A DNA stretch of 64,000 nucleotides from Meandrina meandrites (GCA_963693305.1 OY855905.1:35107637-35171636); one strand, 5' to 3'. Counted from the first letter of the stretch, positions 10,753 to 23,349 are shown. The notes: generated by a model from the sequence alone, not told the origin. Numbers and translations are program-made.

Positions 10753-12014
10753 AGATATTAACAAACAGTCGAAAGAACAAACGCTACGGTAATGGTAAGC
10801 GGGTGCTTACCATTTAGCCAAAAAAACTGGAAATTTCGGTTGAAAGCCAAATGGAACAGCAGTTTTCCGGAAAATCCGTTCGGAAATTGTGACTACCTCC
10901 AGAGGTAGTCCTCTTTTTCCGTTCGGAACGGAACGTCGGAAATTTCCTTACCATTTGCACGATTTCCCAGTTCCAGTCTCTCATCAACGGAAAACAATAA
11001 CAGACAGGAAACCGAACTTTTCGGTTGGTTTGCTGATTTTGGAAAATCCCTTACCATTAATCAGTGTTCATTCCAACCGGTTCCTTCTGTCAAATGGTAA
11101 GCACCCTATTCTAATGGCATACTTCGAAGATAACTCTGAGTACCGAAGGTGCAAGTTCGTAAAGCTGAATTTGTCGCCTGGGTTGCAAGTTGGCGGGTGA
11201 CAGATAACGGTACCGGTATCGTATCGGTTCAGTTACCCGTGCGCATGGCTACGCATCTGAAATCTGACCAATTAAGAACACTATTAATCTTAAATATAAC
11301 TGTTCCACTTTTCTTTTAGTCTTCCGTATCAATATCCCGGTTCAGTATACGATAATATGGGTCCTACACAACGAATTTTTCATTTAGTAAAGCGAGTAGA
11401 AGGGTGACAAAATCTGTCAATACGAATGGCGTTATCACAAAGAATAACCACTATTTTACTTCAAAACATTTACAGTTTATCAGCCCGTTGTCGACTCCAA
11501 GATGTAAAGGTATGATGGGGGTATGATAACGTCATTTATACTGATTTAATCATGATTGCTCAGGTTTAAGATCTACGAACAGAATTCATAACCATTACCC
11601 AGTGAATTTACGGTTAGTTTTTTCATAGGGAATGATAGTGTATTTTGTTTTACCCCAACATTCGTCATAATCTGATAATCGCAAGAAAGGACGATCTTGC
11701 CTTGTCATAATACTCCAACGTTCAAAGCCCACATGTACCCGCTGATAAATAATTTCAGGATAATGGTTAATCCGAGTAGTTGCATAACGTTAACGTGCCA
11801 ATTAGACGAATAATAATTAATAATAATAGGCATACGTCGGTCAGGGTTGACCATTAGACGACAAAATATATAGAAATGAACGTCCTTTAATTATATTTCG
11901 GTATTGTTCCATACCATCTTCAGACTGAAAGAAACATACAGTGCGCGAAATTTTACAGATAGCTTTCTTAAAATTTTAGATATTAACAAACAGTCGAAAG
12001 AACAAATGCTACGG
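10753..12014. repeat. 37-bp direct repeats flanking ~1.2 kb
   Basis: The sequence agatattaacaaacagtcg...gctacgg occurs at 10753-10789 and 11978-12014 with one mismatch. The interval between contains the TIR element at 10801-11106 and otherwise nothing recognised. It may be a segmental duplication scar or a solo-repeat border. Confidence 0.55.
10801..11106. mobile_element. MITE with GGGTGCTTACCATTTG ends
   Basis: GGGTGCTTACCATTTAGCC at the left is inverted as CAAATGGTAAGCACCC at the right. The interior repeats 'ttaccat' and 'cggaa' words. A related fragment with 'aaatggtaagca' is at 52935-52990. Non-coding. Confidence 0.6.
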
Positions 12015-13735
12015 TCTATATTTTTAGTGGCAATTAAAAACTTACAATCATAATTTGCTAAGCTGCCATATTGGAGATATTGCAATACCTGCTGAATTGA
12101 ACCGGCGCATTCGAGAAAGAAAAAGAATTGGCTTGTTTCTTTGGCGCGCGGTGCTTACGTTTGACATTATCACTTACTATACAAAAGAGAAAGAGAAGGT
12201 GCTTTGTAGCCAAGACTTTATTTGCTATACTGTTCTGTGTAGTTAAAGATTGAAAACTAAAATAAATTTACCAGCTAAAAGTGACTGAAAATGCTATGCA
12301 CCAGCAGTTCTATAGATGACGCTGTCTCATGCAGCTAATCTTGAAAGTCAAAAGGCTCTTAATTCAATGAGTGGCACCTGTTTGGGTGTGGTTCTCATCT
12401 TGCAATTCTCGACAGCTCCATTTGAAAAAATAAAACGATCAAAGCCGTAAACGTTGAAAAGAAATTCAGCTTAAATTTCGTGCCGTCGGTGATAACTGTT
12501 CTATTGACGCACGCATAAACTTGTTATCTGGTCCGGTGCGCCTAACAGCAAAACACAGATAATATTTTGGGCTTTTCAATAAATCATTAAAACAACGTCC
12601 TGTGAAGCTAATTAAACTTTAAACAACGCTGTTTCGACTAGCTATTTTTCACAGTCAGTGTACCCAGTTTGTTTTACGTCTGCCAAACAAACTAGTCTAG
12701 TTTGAACACGAAGCGCTTTTCAAATCATCTATCTACGTGGAGCACTAGTTCAGGACAGTTTACTCGGCGCCACGAAGTGAAGTAAGTCAAAGATGATCTT
12801 CATATTGCTGAGGTCACGTTTTATTGTCTGCGTTACGGGTAAACCTGGTAAAAACATGCTCTTCGATGATGAATCTTAAGGAAAGTGACTTTTATAAGTC
12901 TGATAAACAAACATTCCTAAATTTTAGCAAGTTGAGTCAAAATATGATGTAGGATCTAGAGTGCTATTTTTTTTAAAGTTCTCAGGGGAGGAATTTTGTG
13001 TTTCGTAAAGTAAGGTTTTTTTTATATTAACCATCTTTGCAAGACTCCGCTAACATCATATATTTATAGATAATTAATCGTATTATTTTCGGTTTTGCTC
13101 GATCGAAGCACTATAATTATGTAACCATTTTCGTAACTGCTTACATTGGTTAAAAAAAGTCTATTGATATTATATCCGATGTCCTTCATATTTTTGATAA
13201 AGTTGGCTTCTAGTCATTATAAGCATCGTATTAACCAAACGTGGTCTGTCTGTACGGACCCTCTTCAATTATTTTGGCCGTATACAGGCTATGATGACGC
13301 CAGCGGTCAAGAGCTCTCATGAACATAACGTGGACGTGGTTAGAACAAGTGCGGTTTTTAACAAATCGTAACAACCTCTAAGAGACAAAATAACCTCGGC
13401 GATACCTTGATCTCCGTAAAGAAACTATTTCATGAGATTGACCATTAAATAGTTCTCTTTTTCGGGGGATGTTGGAGGGCTGAGCGTATTGAAAAGGCTA
13501 GGTCTCCGGCCGGCAACCAACGTTTTTGCTGCACGACACAGCTGACAAGTTGCACACACCCTGAAATGAGCATGCATGCACGGCTCACAACGTTTTCGCT
13601 GCATCACTGAAGCGTTAGACAAACTGAAGTCAAGTTTCTCTTTTTTTACACAGGCGGTGTTTGTTACACTAATAAATTGAGAAAATTTTAAACTGATAGT
13701 GCTAAAATCAAGTTAGAAAAAGTAACCCAAACGAA
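11110..13735. other. Intergenic, nothing recognised
   Basis: AT-rich sequence with only short ORFs (60-65 codons) that overlap on opposite strands. No splice-supported exon or structured repeat beyond the direct repeat end at 12014 was seen. Confidence 0.5.
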
Positions 13736-13740
13736 AAACA

Positions 13741-13935
13741 AAACAGACCCACTTTACCATTTTTTAGTTGCAAATCTTATGACGTCATCACTTACCTAAT
13801 TTGCATAATACAAAATGACAATATCTCAGAAACAAAAAAAGATATTTCGAAAAGAAAAACGCCATTCTTCTGTATTTTGAAAGGCCTTTCAAATAAGCAG
13901 AAAATATTTTTCGTGTCATATACACTTTAAACAAA
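13741..13935 (+). repeat. Dispersed repeat family with 'gaaaggcctttca' core, copy 1
   Basis: The run 'aaagaaaaacgccattcttc' ... 'ttttgaaaggcctttcaaa' ... 'aaatatttttcgtgtcat' recurs at 49190-49385 (minus) and 49655-49760 (plus). The core AAAGGCCTTT is palindromic. Confidence 0.7.
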
Positions 13936-13952
13936 CGTATGGAAGTCGTCTT

Positions 13953-13955
<3 letters not shown>

Positions 13956-14029
<74 letters not shown>
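13956..14029 (+). repeat. (TAA)n microsatellite ending in an inverted ATT run
   Basis: About 20 uninterrupted TAA units followed by 'tattattatta', so the end can fold back on itself. Confidence 0.9.
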
Positions 14030-14030
<1 letters not shown>

Positions 14031-14039
14031 ATCTTCATG

Positions 14040-14156
14040 ATACGTTAGCGAAACGACCTACGGGTCGTTAGCGAAACGACTTAGACGTAGGCGAATCGAC
14101 CTAACTCGTAAGCGAACTGGTCGTTAGCGAAACGACTCGTAGGCGAAACGACCGGT
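14040..14156 (+). repeat. Minisatellite with CGTTAGCGAAACGAC-like units
   Basis: Variants of 'tcgttagcgaaacgac' and 'cgtaggcgaaacgacc' repeat about six times. Many units contain TCG/CGA inverted halves. It sits immediately before the truncated LINE start. Confidence 0.75.
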
Positions 14157-14162
14157 TACCCG

Positions 14163-14386
14163 TTCTCCAAAAACTCAGCGGCCTTGAAAGTATGGTGGAA
14201 GAAGTGCTGCAGAAATTCAATGTCTTAGAATCCTCCGTAAAAACTATTGAAGCAGAAATTGCCACGCTCAGCGCTAAAACCAGCGCTGTTGAGAAGTCAG
14301 TGGGCGTAATGGACAACAGCCTGAAGTTTTTAAACAGCGAGGTGGAGGAATTGAAGTCACAAGTCAACGAAAATAAGAGAGATTAA
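14163..14386 (+). pseudogene. LINE ORF1, N-terminal coiled-coil part (interrupted)
   Basis: The frame beginning before 14192 reads as a heptad-rich coiled coil (Leu/Val/Ile at a/d positions) ending in an Asn/Glu/Lys-rich segment, typical of the trimerising N-terminal half of L1-type ORF1 proteins. It stops at the TTAA (14383-14386) where the foldback element is inserted; the RNA-binding half resumes at 20276. Nothing upstream of 14163 looks like LINE, so the element is 5' truncated. A one-base frame difference between the two halves shows decay of the open frame. Confidence 0.8.
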
Positions 14387-17300
14387 GTGTTATTGTCAGA
14401 GAAAACCGGGCAGGGGCAAAAGATCGAGGTCGCCCGTTTACCTTCATCTTTTCACAGTATAAAAGCTACCTGAAAAGATTAGGAATGGTGGAATTTGCAG
14501 AAGTAGACGTTCGTTTTTCTTCGAGAAATCACCATTCCATTATTTTGGGCCCTCCAGCGGCTAAAAATAACCCAGATCTCGGGAAACTTTGCGTAACCGT
14601 AAAACACACCTCGTGTGACTCCTAAAAGCTCTTGTATTTTTTCTATGACATTGATCCCTTTATAAGTTGATTAAGATATATTAAACCTTCTTTGCTTTCA
14701 TACTGTGTTTTTTACGTGGCGCTAAAAATCGCCACTGAATCGTTAATGAGTGTCACCCAAATATGAGTCATTTTCAGTCGACTGTTTCAAAAAAGTGCGG
14801 CAGTGTATTTTTAAAGTAAAACCATTTTCCGATAGTATTTTGTGCTCTTAACAAAATCCAGTTTAGTTAAAATTGGTATCTAGGAGTAAATCGGAGTAAG
14901 CGGCATCTGAAACTGCGTACCATTACGATTTTCAGTTAAAAATATTTCCCGCCAAATTGAATATCATTTTTTCGAGTTTCTGTGTTTGTGGTCCAAAATT
15001 AACTAAAAGTAGATCCGTTGATTTCGGGATCAAGCATTGACACTGTAATATCATAATAAGATATGTAAACTTTTCAAATCTCCTTATTAACACTCGGTAA
15101 GTTACTAAGTTTTAAAACAGTTCGCTTAATTTTCCCGCGAAAGTTTTATCATTTTCATTCGTCACGCTGCATGGCTGCATGGTAAAACCGGACTATATCC
15201 TCAGTAAATGGTTTTTAATCTGCTAGGAAACAGGAAGCACATATATATCGAAAAGAGAATCGAGACTTCTCCTAAATTAGTTAAACAAACTTTGAATGAA
15301 TTTTGTTTACACTCTGTGTATCCCCCGACTTTACCGAATGCGTGACGCGTCACGAATTAAAAGGGCAGACGACAGGTGTTTCAAAAGGTTTGTTTAGAGT
15401 TCTTCTTGGCTTTGAAATCATGAACTGTTCTTTCCGATCAGAAGAATCGCCTTGCAGTCAGGTGTTGGAATTGGCAGAAGAATCCACATCTAACAAAGTC
15501 TAGAACAATGTCGGTCTCAGAGACCGCGTCCCTCATGACCAGCAGTCGGGAAAACCACCTGTTGTCAGATGCACAGAAATATACCTGTTGGGTAGTAGTT
15601 CGAGTTCTCGCAGCCTTTCATAAACATAAAATAAGATGTAAGAAACACCGATTCCTCTGGTGAAATTGAAAATAGCGAAAGCTGTTGAAAAATTAAGACT
15701 AGAACGCTTGCAAAATAGTCTTTGGATGATACGTTGATGTTCTTGAACTCAGGGAATTACATGTTAAAAAATACCCGCTTAATCTGACAGTTGTTTTATA
15801 AAGACAATCCTGATCAGCATCAAGAGCTCAGCGTAAATTTTCAAGACTAGGCATGTTCTATGAAGGATCTTGAAAACATAGACTGTGAGGAATAAACGCT
15901 GTGAAGGCTTGATAATGTTTCAGGTACATGTGAAACACTGTAGACTCGAATACATCTCTATCGGTATGGTAATAATTATAAAGAAAATTACTGATTCTGA
16001 TCAAATATACTTAGTCAACTTGGACAGTGAACATGAAAATCGTTTGTTTTATGAATAATTCAGTTTATGAATCTTTTTTTTACGAATAATTCAGCAATTA
16101 TTAACATATCTACTGAGACAGACGTCAGTACTGAACAATTCATGTCCACGAGCGAGAGACCACAGTATGTTATCCAATATTTGTCTACTTGAATGGTTCG
16201 TAGAATAACGAAAGTAAAACGTAGTTTTTTTTTCCTGACAGAAAAAAAAAAGATGATACATTTTTTTCACATCGATCAATCTCTCTAACTGAGCGTTTTG
16301 TAACATGAATATTGCCTAAGAAACGGTTCTCATTCAAGTTTAATTTTCTCCTTTGGTAACACCGCGCTCTCGCTCGCTCGCAATCATTTGCACCCTTTGC
16401 AAAGAAAAGAATAATGTAGAACTGTTGAACAATGCAGACTGGTGATACAACCCTAAAAATACGTCGCAGCTCGTGATGGAAACATTTCACAATAATTCAT
16501 GACCTGAAGAAGAATTTTTTTGTTGCAGTATTGCCATTTTTGTCAATTATTTTTACATCAGTATATTTCTTGATCATTAGTACTTTTTGGGAGGTAACCC
16601 ATGCCTCTTAAGCGCGGCACATCAAGCTTATTCTATCCAGTTGTAAACTAGAAAGTTAGAAATATCGAATAAAGTAAACTGACTCAGTTTAACTTCGCAT
16701 TTTAATTTTGCGATGGTTACGATTTTAGCTTTCTATTTCGTTGTCTCATTCATCGGTCATTATTTGCTTGAAAAGACCTTAAAATCATCGTAGAAAAACC
16801 AGTGTGTTACATAATTTATCAACCACATAAGTAGAGTATGTCTGTCTGATTTAAAAGAGATTTTTCTTTGGTTTTATATCACAATACAACTGAAAGGAGA
16901 AAATGAAATCTAGAGCTCACTTTCTATTGTAAGATCGTTCCAAGGTAGCGTAAAAATCTCTTAAATATGAAGCGATAATTTTTTGGTTCTGCATTTAATA
17001 TTTTCCAGCCTAGCTCTTGAAATTGATTGCAGAGAAAAACACCAGAGAACAAAAGCATTCCTACGTTTTAATATTGTTACATTGACAACAAAAGCGAAAC
17101 TGTCTCGTGTCCTTTGTTTATTAAATATCCTCCAGGCACGAGATGTAACTCTATTCCCAATTCCCTTTTTTAATGACTACTTTTTATATTGACGTGTCAA
17201 GAGGACCTTGTTTGATAGTCCAGACTAGTCAGATATGAAAGCCATTTCATCTGCTGGTTACTTTCTCGTGTCCTTTGTTTATCAAATATCCTCCAGGCAT

Positions 17301-20275
17301 AAGATATAACTGTATATACCTAACTAACTTTTTTTAATTATTTTTTACATATTTACGTGACAAGCGAACCTTGTTTTATAGTAGAGACTAGTCAGATATG
17401 AAACCATCTGCTGGCAAGCGCAATTCGCTCGCTTTTGTTCTCTTAACCAGCAGATGAAATGGCTTTCATATCTGACTAGTCTGGACTATTAAACAAGGTC
17501 CTCTTGACACGTCAATATAAAAAAGTAGTCATTAAAAAAGGGAATTGGGAATAGAGTTACACCTCATGCCTGGGGGATATTTAACAAAAAAAGGACACGA
17601 GACAGTTTCGCTTTTGTTGTAAATGTAACGATATCAAAACGTAGGAATGCTTTTGTTTGATGCATTTTCACCCGTAAAGCAAAACAGCGCTACCGCACTC
17701 AAAGGCATAATTAAATCCACACCTATAAAGGGTTTAAATACGACCAACTCGCGCCATTCTCAGTCAGTACCAGTTGAAGAAGTATTTTCCCATCGCGCTG
17801 TGATCCGTTATACAAGTTCCAAGAGAAAGGTAGGAATGATCAGAGTTTAAACAAACCAATTCAGGTTTTATTTGAAATGTTCCAATGCAGCGTCAGAGTT
17901 AAGTACTGCGCCGCAACAGTAAAATTTGATAGTCACTCGATTTGTTTTCTGAGACTGGTGAAGACCGATTTGTTTTTCTCTGCAATCAATTTCAAGAGCT
18001 AGGCTGGAAAATATTAAATGCAGAACCAAAAAATGCCGCGCTTAAGAGGCATGGGTTACCTCCCAAAAAGTACTAATGATCAAGAAATATACCGATGTAA
18101 AAATAATTGACAAAAATGACAATACTGCAACAAAAAAATTCTTCTTCAGGTCATGAATCATTGTGAAATGTTTCCATCACGAGCTGCGACGTATTTTTAG
18201 GGTTGTATCACCAGTCTGCATTGTTCAACAGTTCTACATTATTCTTTTCTTTGCAAAGGGTGCAAATGATTGCGAGCGAGCGAGCGAGAGCGCGGTCTTA
18301 CCAAAGGAGAAAATTAAACTTGAATGAGAACCATTTCTTAGGCAAAATTCATGTTACAAAACGCTCAGTTAGAGAGATTGATCGATGTGAAAAAATGTAT
18401 CATCTTTTATTTTCTGTCAGGAAAAAAAAACCTACGTTTTACTTTCGTTATTCTACGAACCATTCAAGTAGACAAATATTGGATAACATACTGTGGTCTC
18501 TCGCTCGTGGACATGAATTGTTCAGTACTGACGTCTGTCTCAGTAGATATGTTAATAATTGCTGAATTATTCGTAAAAAAAAAAAAAAATTCATAAACTG
18601 AATTATTCATAAAACAAACGATTTTCATGTTCACTGTCCAAGTTGACTAAGTATATTTGATCAGAATCAGTAATTTTCTTTATAATTATTACCATACCGA
18701 TAGAGATGTATTCGAGTCTACAGTGTTTCACATGTACCTGAAACATTATCAAGCCTTCACAGCGTTTATTCCTCACAGTCTATGTTTTCAAGATCCTTCA
18801 TAGAACATGCCTAGTCTTGAAAATTTACGCTGAGCTCTTGATGCTGATCAGGATTGTCTTTATAAAACAACTGTCTGATTAAGCGGGTATTTTTGAACAT
18901 GTAATTCTCTGAGTTCATGAACATCAACGTATCATCCAAAGACTATTTTGCAAGCGTTCTAGTCTTAATTTTTCAACAGCTTTCGCTATTTTCAATTTCA
19001 CCAGAGGAATCGGTGTTTCTTACATCTTATTTTATGTTTATGAAAGGCTGCGAGAACTCGAACTACTACCCAACAGGTATATTTCTGTGCATCTGACAAC
19101 AGGTGGTTTTCCCGACTGCTGGTCATGAGGGACGCGGTCTCTGAGACCGACATTGTTCTAGACTTTGTTAGATGTGGATTCTTCTGCCAATTCCAACACC
19201 TGACTGCAAGGCGATTCTTCTGATCGGAAAGAACAGTTCATGATTTCAAAGCCAAGAAGAACTCTAAACAAACCTTTTGAAACACCTGTCGTCTGCCCTT
19301 TTAATTCGTGACGCGTGACGCCGGTGAAGTCGGGGGATACACAGAGTGTAAACAAAATTCATTCAAAGTTTGGTTAACTAATTTAGGGGAAGTCTTGATT
19401 CTCTTTTCGATATATATGTGCTTCCTGTTTCCTAGCAGATTAAAAACCATTTACTGAGGATATAGTCCGGTTTTACCATGCAGCCATGCAGCGTGACGAA
19501 TGAAAATGATAAAACTTTCGCGGGAAAATTAAGCGAACTGTTTTAAAACTTAGTAACTAACCGAGTGTTAATAAGGAGATTTGAAAAGTTTACATATTTT
19601 ATTATGATATTACAGTGTCAAAGCTTGATCCCGAAATCAACGGATCTACTTTTAGTTAATTTTGGACCACAAACACAGAAACTCGAAAAAATGATATCCA
19701 ATTTGGCGGGAAATATTTTTAACTGAAAATCGTAATGGTACGCAGTTTCAGATGCCGCCTACTCCGATTTACTCGGCTAGATACCAATTTTAACTAAACT
19801 GGATTTTCAATTAAGAGTACAAAATACTATCGGAAAATGGTTTTACTTTAAAAATAAACTGCCGCACTTTGGTGAAACAGTCGACTGAAAATGACTCATA
19901 TTTGGGTGACACTCATTAACGATTCAGTGGCGATTTTTAGCGCCACGTAAAAAACACAGTATTAAAGCAAAGAAGGTTTAATATATCTTAATCAACTTAT
20001 AAAGGGATCAATGTCATAGAAAAAATACAAGAGCTTTTAGGAGTCACACGAGGTGTGTTTTACGGTTACGCAAAGTTGCCCGAAATCTCGGTTATTTTTA
20101 GCCGCTGGAGGGCCCAAAATAATGGAATGGTGATTTCTCGAAGAAAAACGAACGTCTACTTCTGCAAATGCCACCATTCCTAATCTTTTCAGGTAGCTTT
20201 TACACTGCGAAAAGATGAAGGTAAACGGGCGACCTCGATCTTTTGCCCCTTCCCGGTTTTCTCTGACAATAACAC
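14387..20275. mobile_element. 5.9-kb foldback element with ~2.8-kb inverted arms, TTAA target duplication
   Basis: The left arm (14387-about 17260) is repeated inverted in the right arm (about 17444-20275). Ends are GTGTTATTGTCAG... and ...CTGACAATAACAC, each bordered by TTAA (14383-14386 and 20276-20279). TTAA duplication is the hallmark of piggyBac-type transposition. Arms differ by scattered substitutions and small indels, plus a left-only segment (about 16620-16979) and a right-only segment (about 17657-17967), so it is not a recent or artefactual mirror. No transposase was recognised. ORFs inside are mirrored pairs (15303-15503 and 19158-19355) without known family. Confidence 0.85.
17102..17415 (+). 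repeat. Tandem ~155-bp duplication at the palindrome centre
   Basis: A unit starting 'tctcgtgtcctttgttta' and ending 'actagtcagatatgaaa...catctgctgg' occurs at about 17102-17257 and, diverged, at 17262-17415. The second copy forms most of the loop between the arms. Confidence 0.7.
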
Positions 20276-20682
20276 TTAAAAGTCTAGGCGATTGCATTCT
20301 TTACCAGGAGTTTTATAGCCATAGGGAGAATCTGCGCTTTTTCAACATCCCATAATCGACCGATACAACTGAAGACGGCGCAGAGCTTATTTATCGGTTT
20401 ATGGAGAGAGAATTACAAGTCGATGATGCCAAGCAAGGAACCTCAAGACCGCTTATTGCTCGTTTCCTCCGTTTTCCTGATAGGGAGAGAGTTTTTAGAC
20501 GAGCCCTGGAGTTGAAAGATGATATAGATGTGAAGGTTTATGCCGATTACACCAAGGAAATACAAGACAGGCGAAGGAAATTGTGGCCGCGGTTAAAGCG
20601 TGCGAGGGAGGATGGCAAAAGAGCCTTTTTCGACAAGAAAGAGCCTGATAAGCTGTTCATTGATGGACATTTAGTTACCTAA
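20276..20682 (+). pseudogene. LINE ORF1, RNA-binding C-terminal part
   Basis: After the insertion the frame resumes with LYQEFYSHRENLRFFNIP (about 20300-20352), the linker into the RRM seen in L1-type ORF1 proteins. A frame break follows, then 20401-20682 encodes the C-terminal domain with RFLRFPDRERVFRRALEL and a final FFDKKEPDKLFIDGHLVT. ORF1p binds LINE RNA as a trimeric chaperone. Together with the coiled coil at 14163 this is one ORF1 split by transposition and carrying at least two frame breaks. Confidence 0.85.
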
Positions 20683-21005
20683 GATTTTTATTTTCAATCA
20701 GTTAGGTACTTTATTTCCGTATTCCAATATTGCTGATTACAAAATTTGCAAGCTTCTTTTTTCCTAGGTTGAAATAGCGGGAGTGATGGTGCATATTTGC
20801 ATTGGAAACAATACGCCAAAAGCTCCAAATCCCATGGGTTGCATTTATGATTAAGGTATCAGCAACCCTTATAATCAACTATTATATTTAGTGTTGTGTA
20901 TATGTGTTAAAAATGATCCGTTAGTGCTCAATTATATTTTATTTGCGCCCCAGATGTTAGTAATTTGCATATGTTTTTACGCTCGCATCCGAAAATTCCT
21001 ATGTA

Positions 21006-21934
21006 GATTTTAAATTGTTGTCTCTGAATGTTCGAGGGATACGGTCATCCACAAAGAGGAAGGCTCTCTTCTGCTGGTTAAACGAACGAAAATACGACAA
21101 AGTTTGGCTAAACTGTAGAATACCGGGCCACTTATTTGCATCTCATTGAATTTGAATAGTTCGTTTTGTTTCTTTCTGCTTCGTTCTAACAGAGTTAAAA
21201 AGCGTTCAGAAATATGTAAATAACTGGCCCGGTATTCTAAAATCGCTCCCATAGTTTTTCTGCAGGAAACCTATAGCACTAAAGACGTCGAAAATATCTG
21301 GAAGACACAGTGGCAAGGTAAGCTATATTTTTCACATGGTTCCAATCACAGCTGTGGGGTAATGATTCTTGTTAAAAACGATGTAGACTTCAAGCTAAAT
21401 TCGATTATCTCCGACGATCAGGGCCGTTATATCATAAAAGATGCTGAAATTCAGGGGTCTTCGTTTTTGTTTGTAAACATTTATGCTCCGAATAGCGTCC
21501 AAGATCAATGTTGTTTTTACGAAAATTTAAATAAGAAGATTGAAGAAAATATTGTCGGCGAAGAAAATAAAATAATCATCAGAGGCGATTTTAATTGCGC
21601 ATTAGACCCCGCGTGGGACTGTTCTGGAGGGAATCAGACAAAGAAAGCCTCAGTTAAATATATTGAAGATCTATGCCTGGATTTCGATTTAACTGACATT
21701 TGGCGTATCAGAAACCCAGAGGTCAAACGTTTTACTTGGAGACAAAAGAAACCTCTTATTCATGATCAGAGGAGACTTGATTTTTGGTTAGCAATGCCTG
21801 TCAGGAAGATATTGAAAAATGTGACATCATCTCCTCGATTAACTCGGATCATTCAGCGGTCGCCTTGCATTTTAGCAACGTCGATAAACAAAAATACGGC
21901 CCTTCGTTTTGGAAATTCAACGCTAGTCTTGTAA
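21006..21934 (+). pseudogene. LINE ORF2, apurinic-like endonuclease domain
   Basis: Translation begins LLSLNVRGIRSSTKRKALF, the usual start of the LINE endonuclease. It is broken by a 124-bp palindromic insert (21116-21239), then resumes with FLQETYS at about 21260. The catalytic regions RGDFNCALD and RRLDFWL are recognisable. The SDH motif follows only in another frame, near 21840. The domain nicks target DNA for target-primed reverse transcription. Frame breaks after 21934 separate it from the RT part, so the ORF is dead. Confidence 0.9.
21116..21239. mobile_element. 124-bp palindromic MITE inside the LINE endonuclease
   Basis: TAGAATACCGGGCCACTTA at the left is inverted at the right as TAACTGGCCCGGTATTCTA. 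The host ORF2 reading frame (…KVWLN / FLQETYS…) continues on either side, which marks it as an insertion. Confidence 0.75.
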
Positions 21935-22119
21935 ATGATATGCAAACTTTGTAACACTAATAGCCGAAAGTGTACCGGAGTGGCTAAATGAATTCAACGA
22001 AGTAACTGACAAGAAAGTCGTGTGGGATCTACAATTAAATATAAAATCAGACAAGTGTCAATTAAATATAGTAAAGAAAGAGCCCGTGAAAAGAGAGAAA
22101 GGGTCTCAATATCGAAAAT

Positions 22120-23349
22120 ATGCTTCGGACATGCGAGGAAAACTGCAGCAGATGTCCCTCAAAAGAAAATTTTGAACAGCTTGGAGTCCTTAAAATTGAA
22201 TATGATGATATCTATCGAGAACTTGCTGAAGGGGCGATTATCCCTTCAAAAGCTACTTGGTATGAAAAAGGAGAGAGAAGCAATAAGTATTTTTTAAATC
22301 TTGAGAGTCATAATAAAATTAAAAGTTCAGTCCGGAAAATTTTTAATCGCGAAGGGACATTGATTACAGACCCTCAAAAAATACAAGAAATTGAAAGTTT
22401 TTATTCCGATCTCTGTAAGAGTGATACCCTCTCGCCACCTAAGGATATCTTAACCTCTTTTCTGAGTAATCCTGACACACCAAAACTCTCACAGCTTGAT
22501 GCTCGAGTCTGCGAAGGAAAATTAACAATCAGGGAATGTTTTAAAAGCCTTCAGCTTTTTCAAAATAACAAATCTCCAGGTAATGATGGATTAACTGTGG
22601 AGTTTTATAAAGCTTTCTGGAAAGTTGTAGGTAAGATTATGGTAGACAGCTTAAATTATTCTTACGATCATGGCGAATTATCAAATTCCCAGAAGGAAGC
22701 TATTATCACTTTAATTGAGAAAAAAGATAAAGACAAAAGAAATCTATCGACCTGGAGACCGATTTCGCTTATCAATGTTGACGTTAAAATAGGCTCAAAA
22801 GCCATTGCCAAAAGACTAGAAACAGTTTTACCTAACATTATACATTATAATCAATGTGCGTACGTGAAAGGTAGAACAATCTTCGATGCAATAAGAACAG
22901 TAGATGATATGATGGAGTTTACGGAAAGATATAACATCAATGCTAAAATGATTTGCATCGACTTTAAGAAAGCCTTTGATACTGTTAGTAGGGATTTCTT
23001 GTTCAAAACCCTTGAGGCGTTCGGATTTGGAAATTCATTTATTCATTGGGTTCATACATTTTATAAAAACATATCAAGCTGTGTTTTGAATAATGGTTTT
23101 TCTACGGCACCCTTTTCAGTTGAAAGAGGAGTAAGGCAGGGAGACCCCCTCTCTGCTTACTTGTTTATTATGGTGCTAGAAATATTATGTATAAGCATAC
23201 GCAGAAGCAAAGACATTCAAGGAATCACTGTAGGAACACAGGAGATAAAGCTGGGGCTGCTTGCAGATGATCTAACCGGCTACTTAAAAAATGATCATTC
23301 ACTGGGAACTAGTAGAAGCTTTTGGAGAATGTTCAGGTCTCAAAATTAA
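22120..23349 (+). pseudogene. LINE ORF2, reverse transcriptase domain (409-codon open segment)
   Basis: This is the longest open piece of the LINE. It contains the RT landmarks in order: NNKSPGNDGL (fingers), TWRPISLINVDVKI, the palm Asp in ICIDFKKAFDTVS, VRQGDPLSAYLF, and the active-site LLADDLT with the catalytic Asp pair. The pattern fits the L1/Tx1 group. The x-A-D-D box has Leu where Phe or Tyr is usual. After the active site the frame is lost and part of the thumb/connector appears deleted before the C-terminal fragment. Confidence 0.93.

Noticed and set aside
16185..18565. ORFs of 100-120 codons near the palindrome centre
   Set aside because: They are mirror images of each other across the two arms and include low-complexity A/T runs; no family resemblance.
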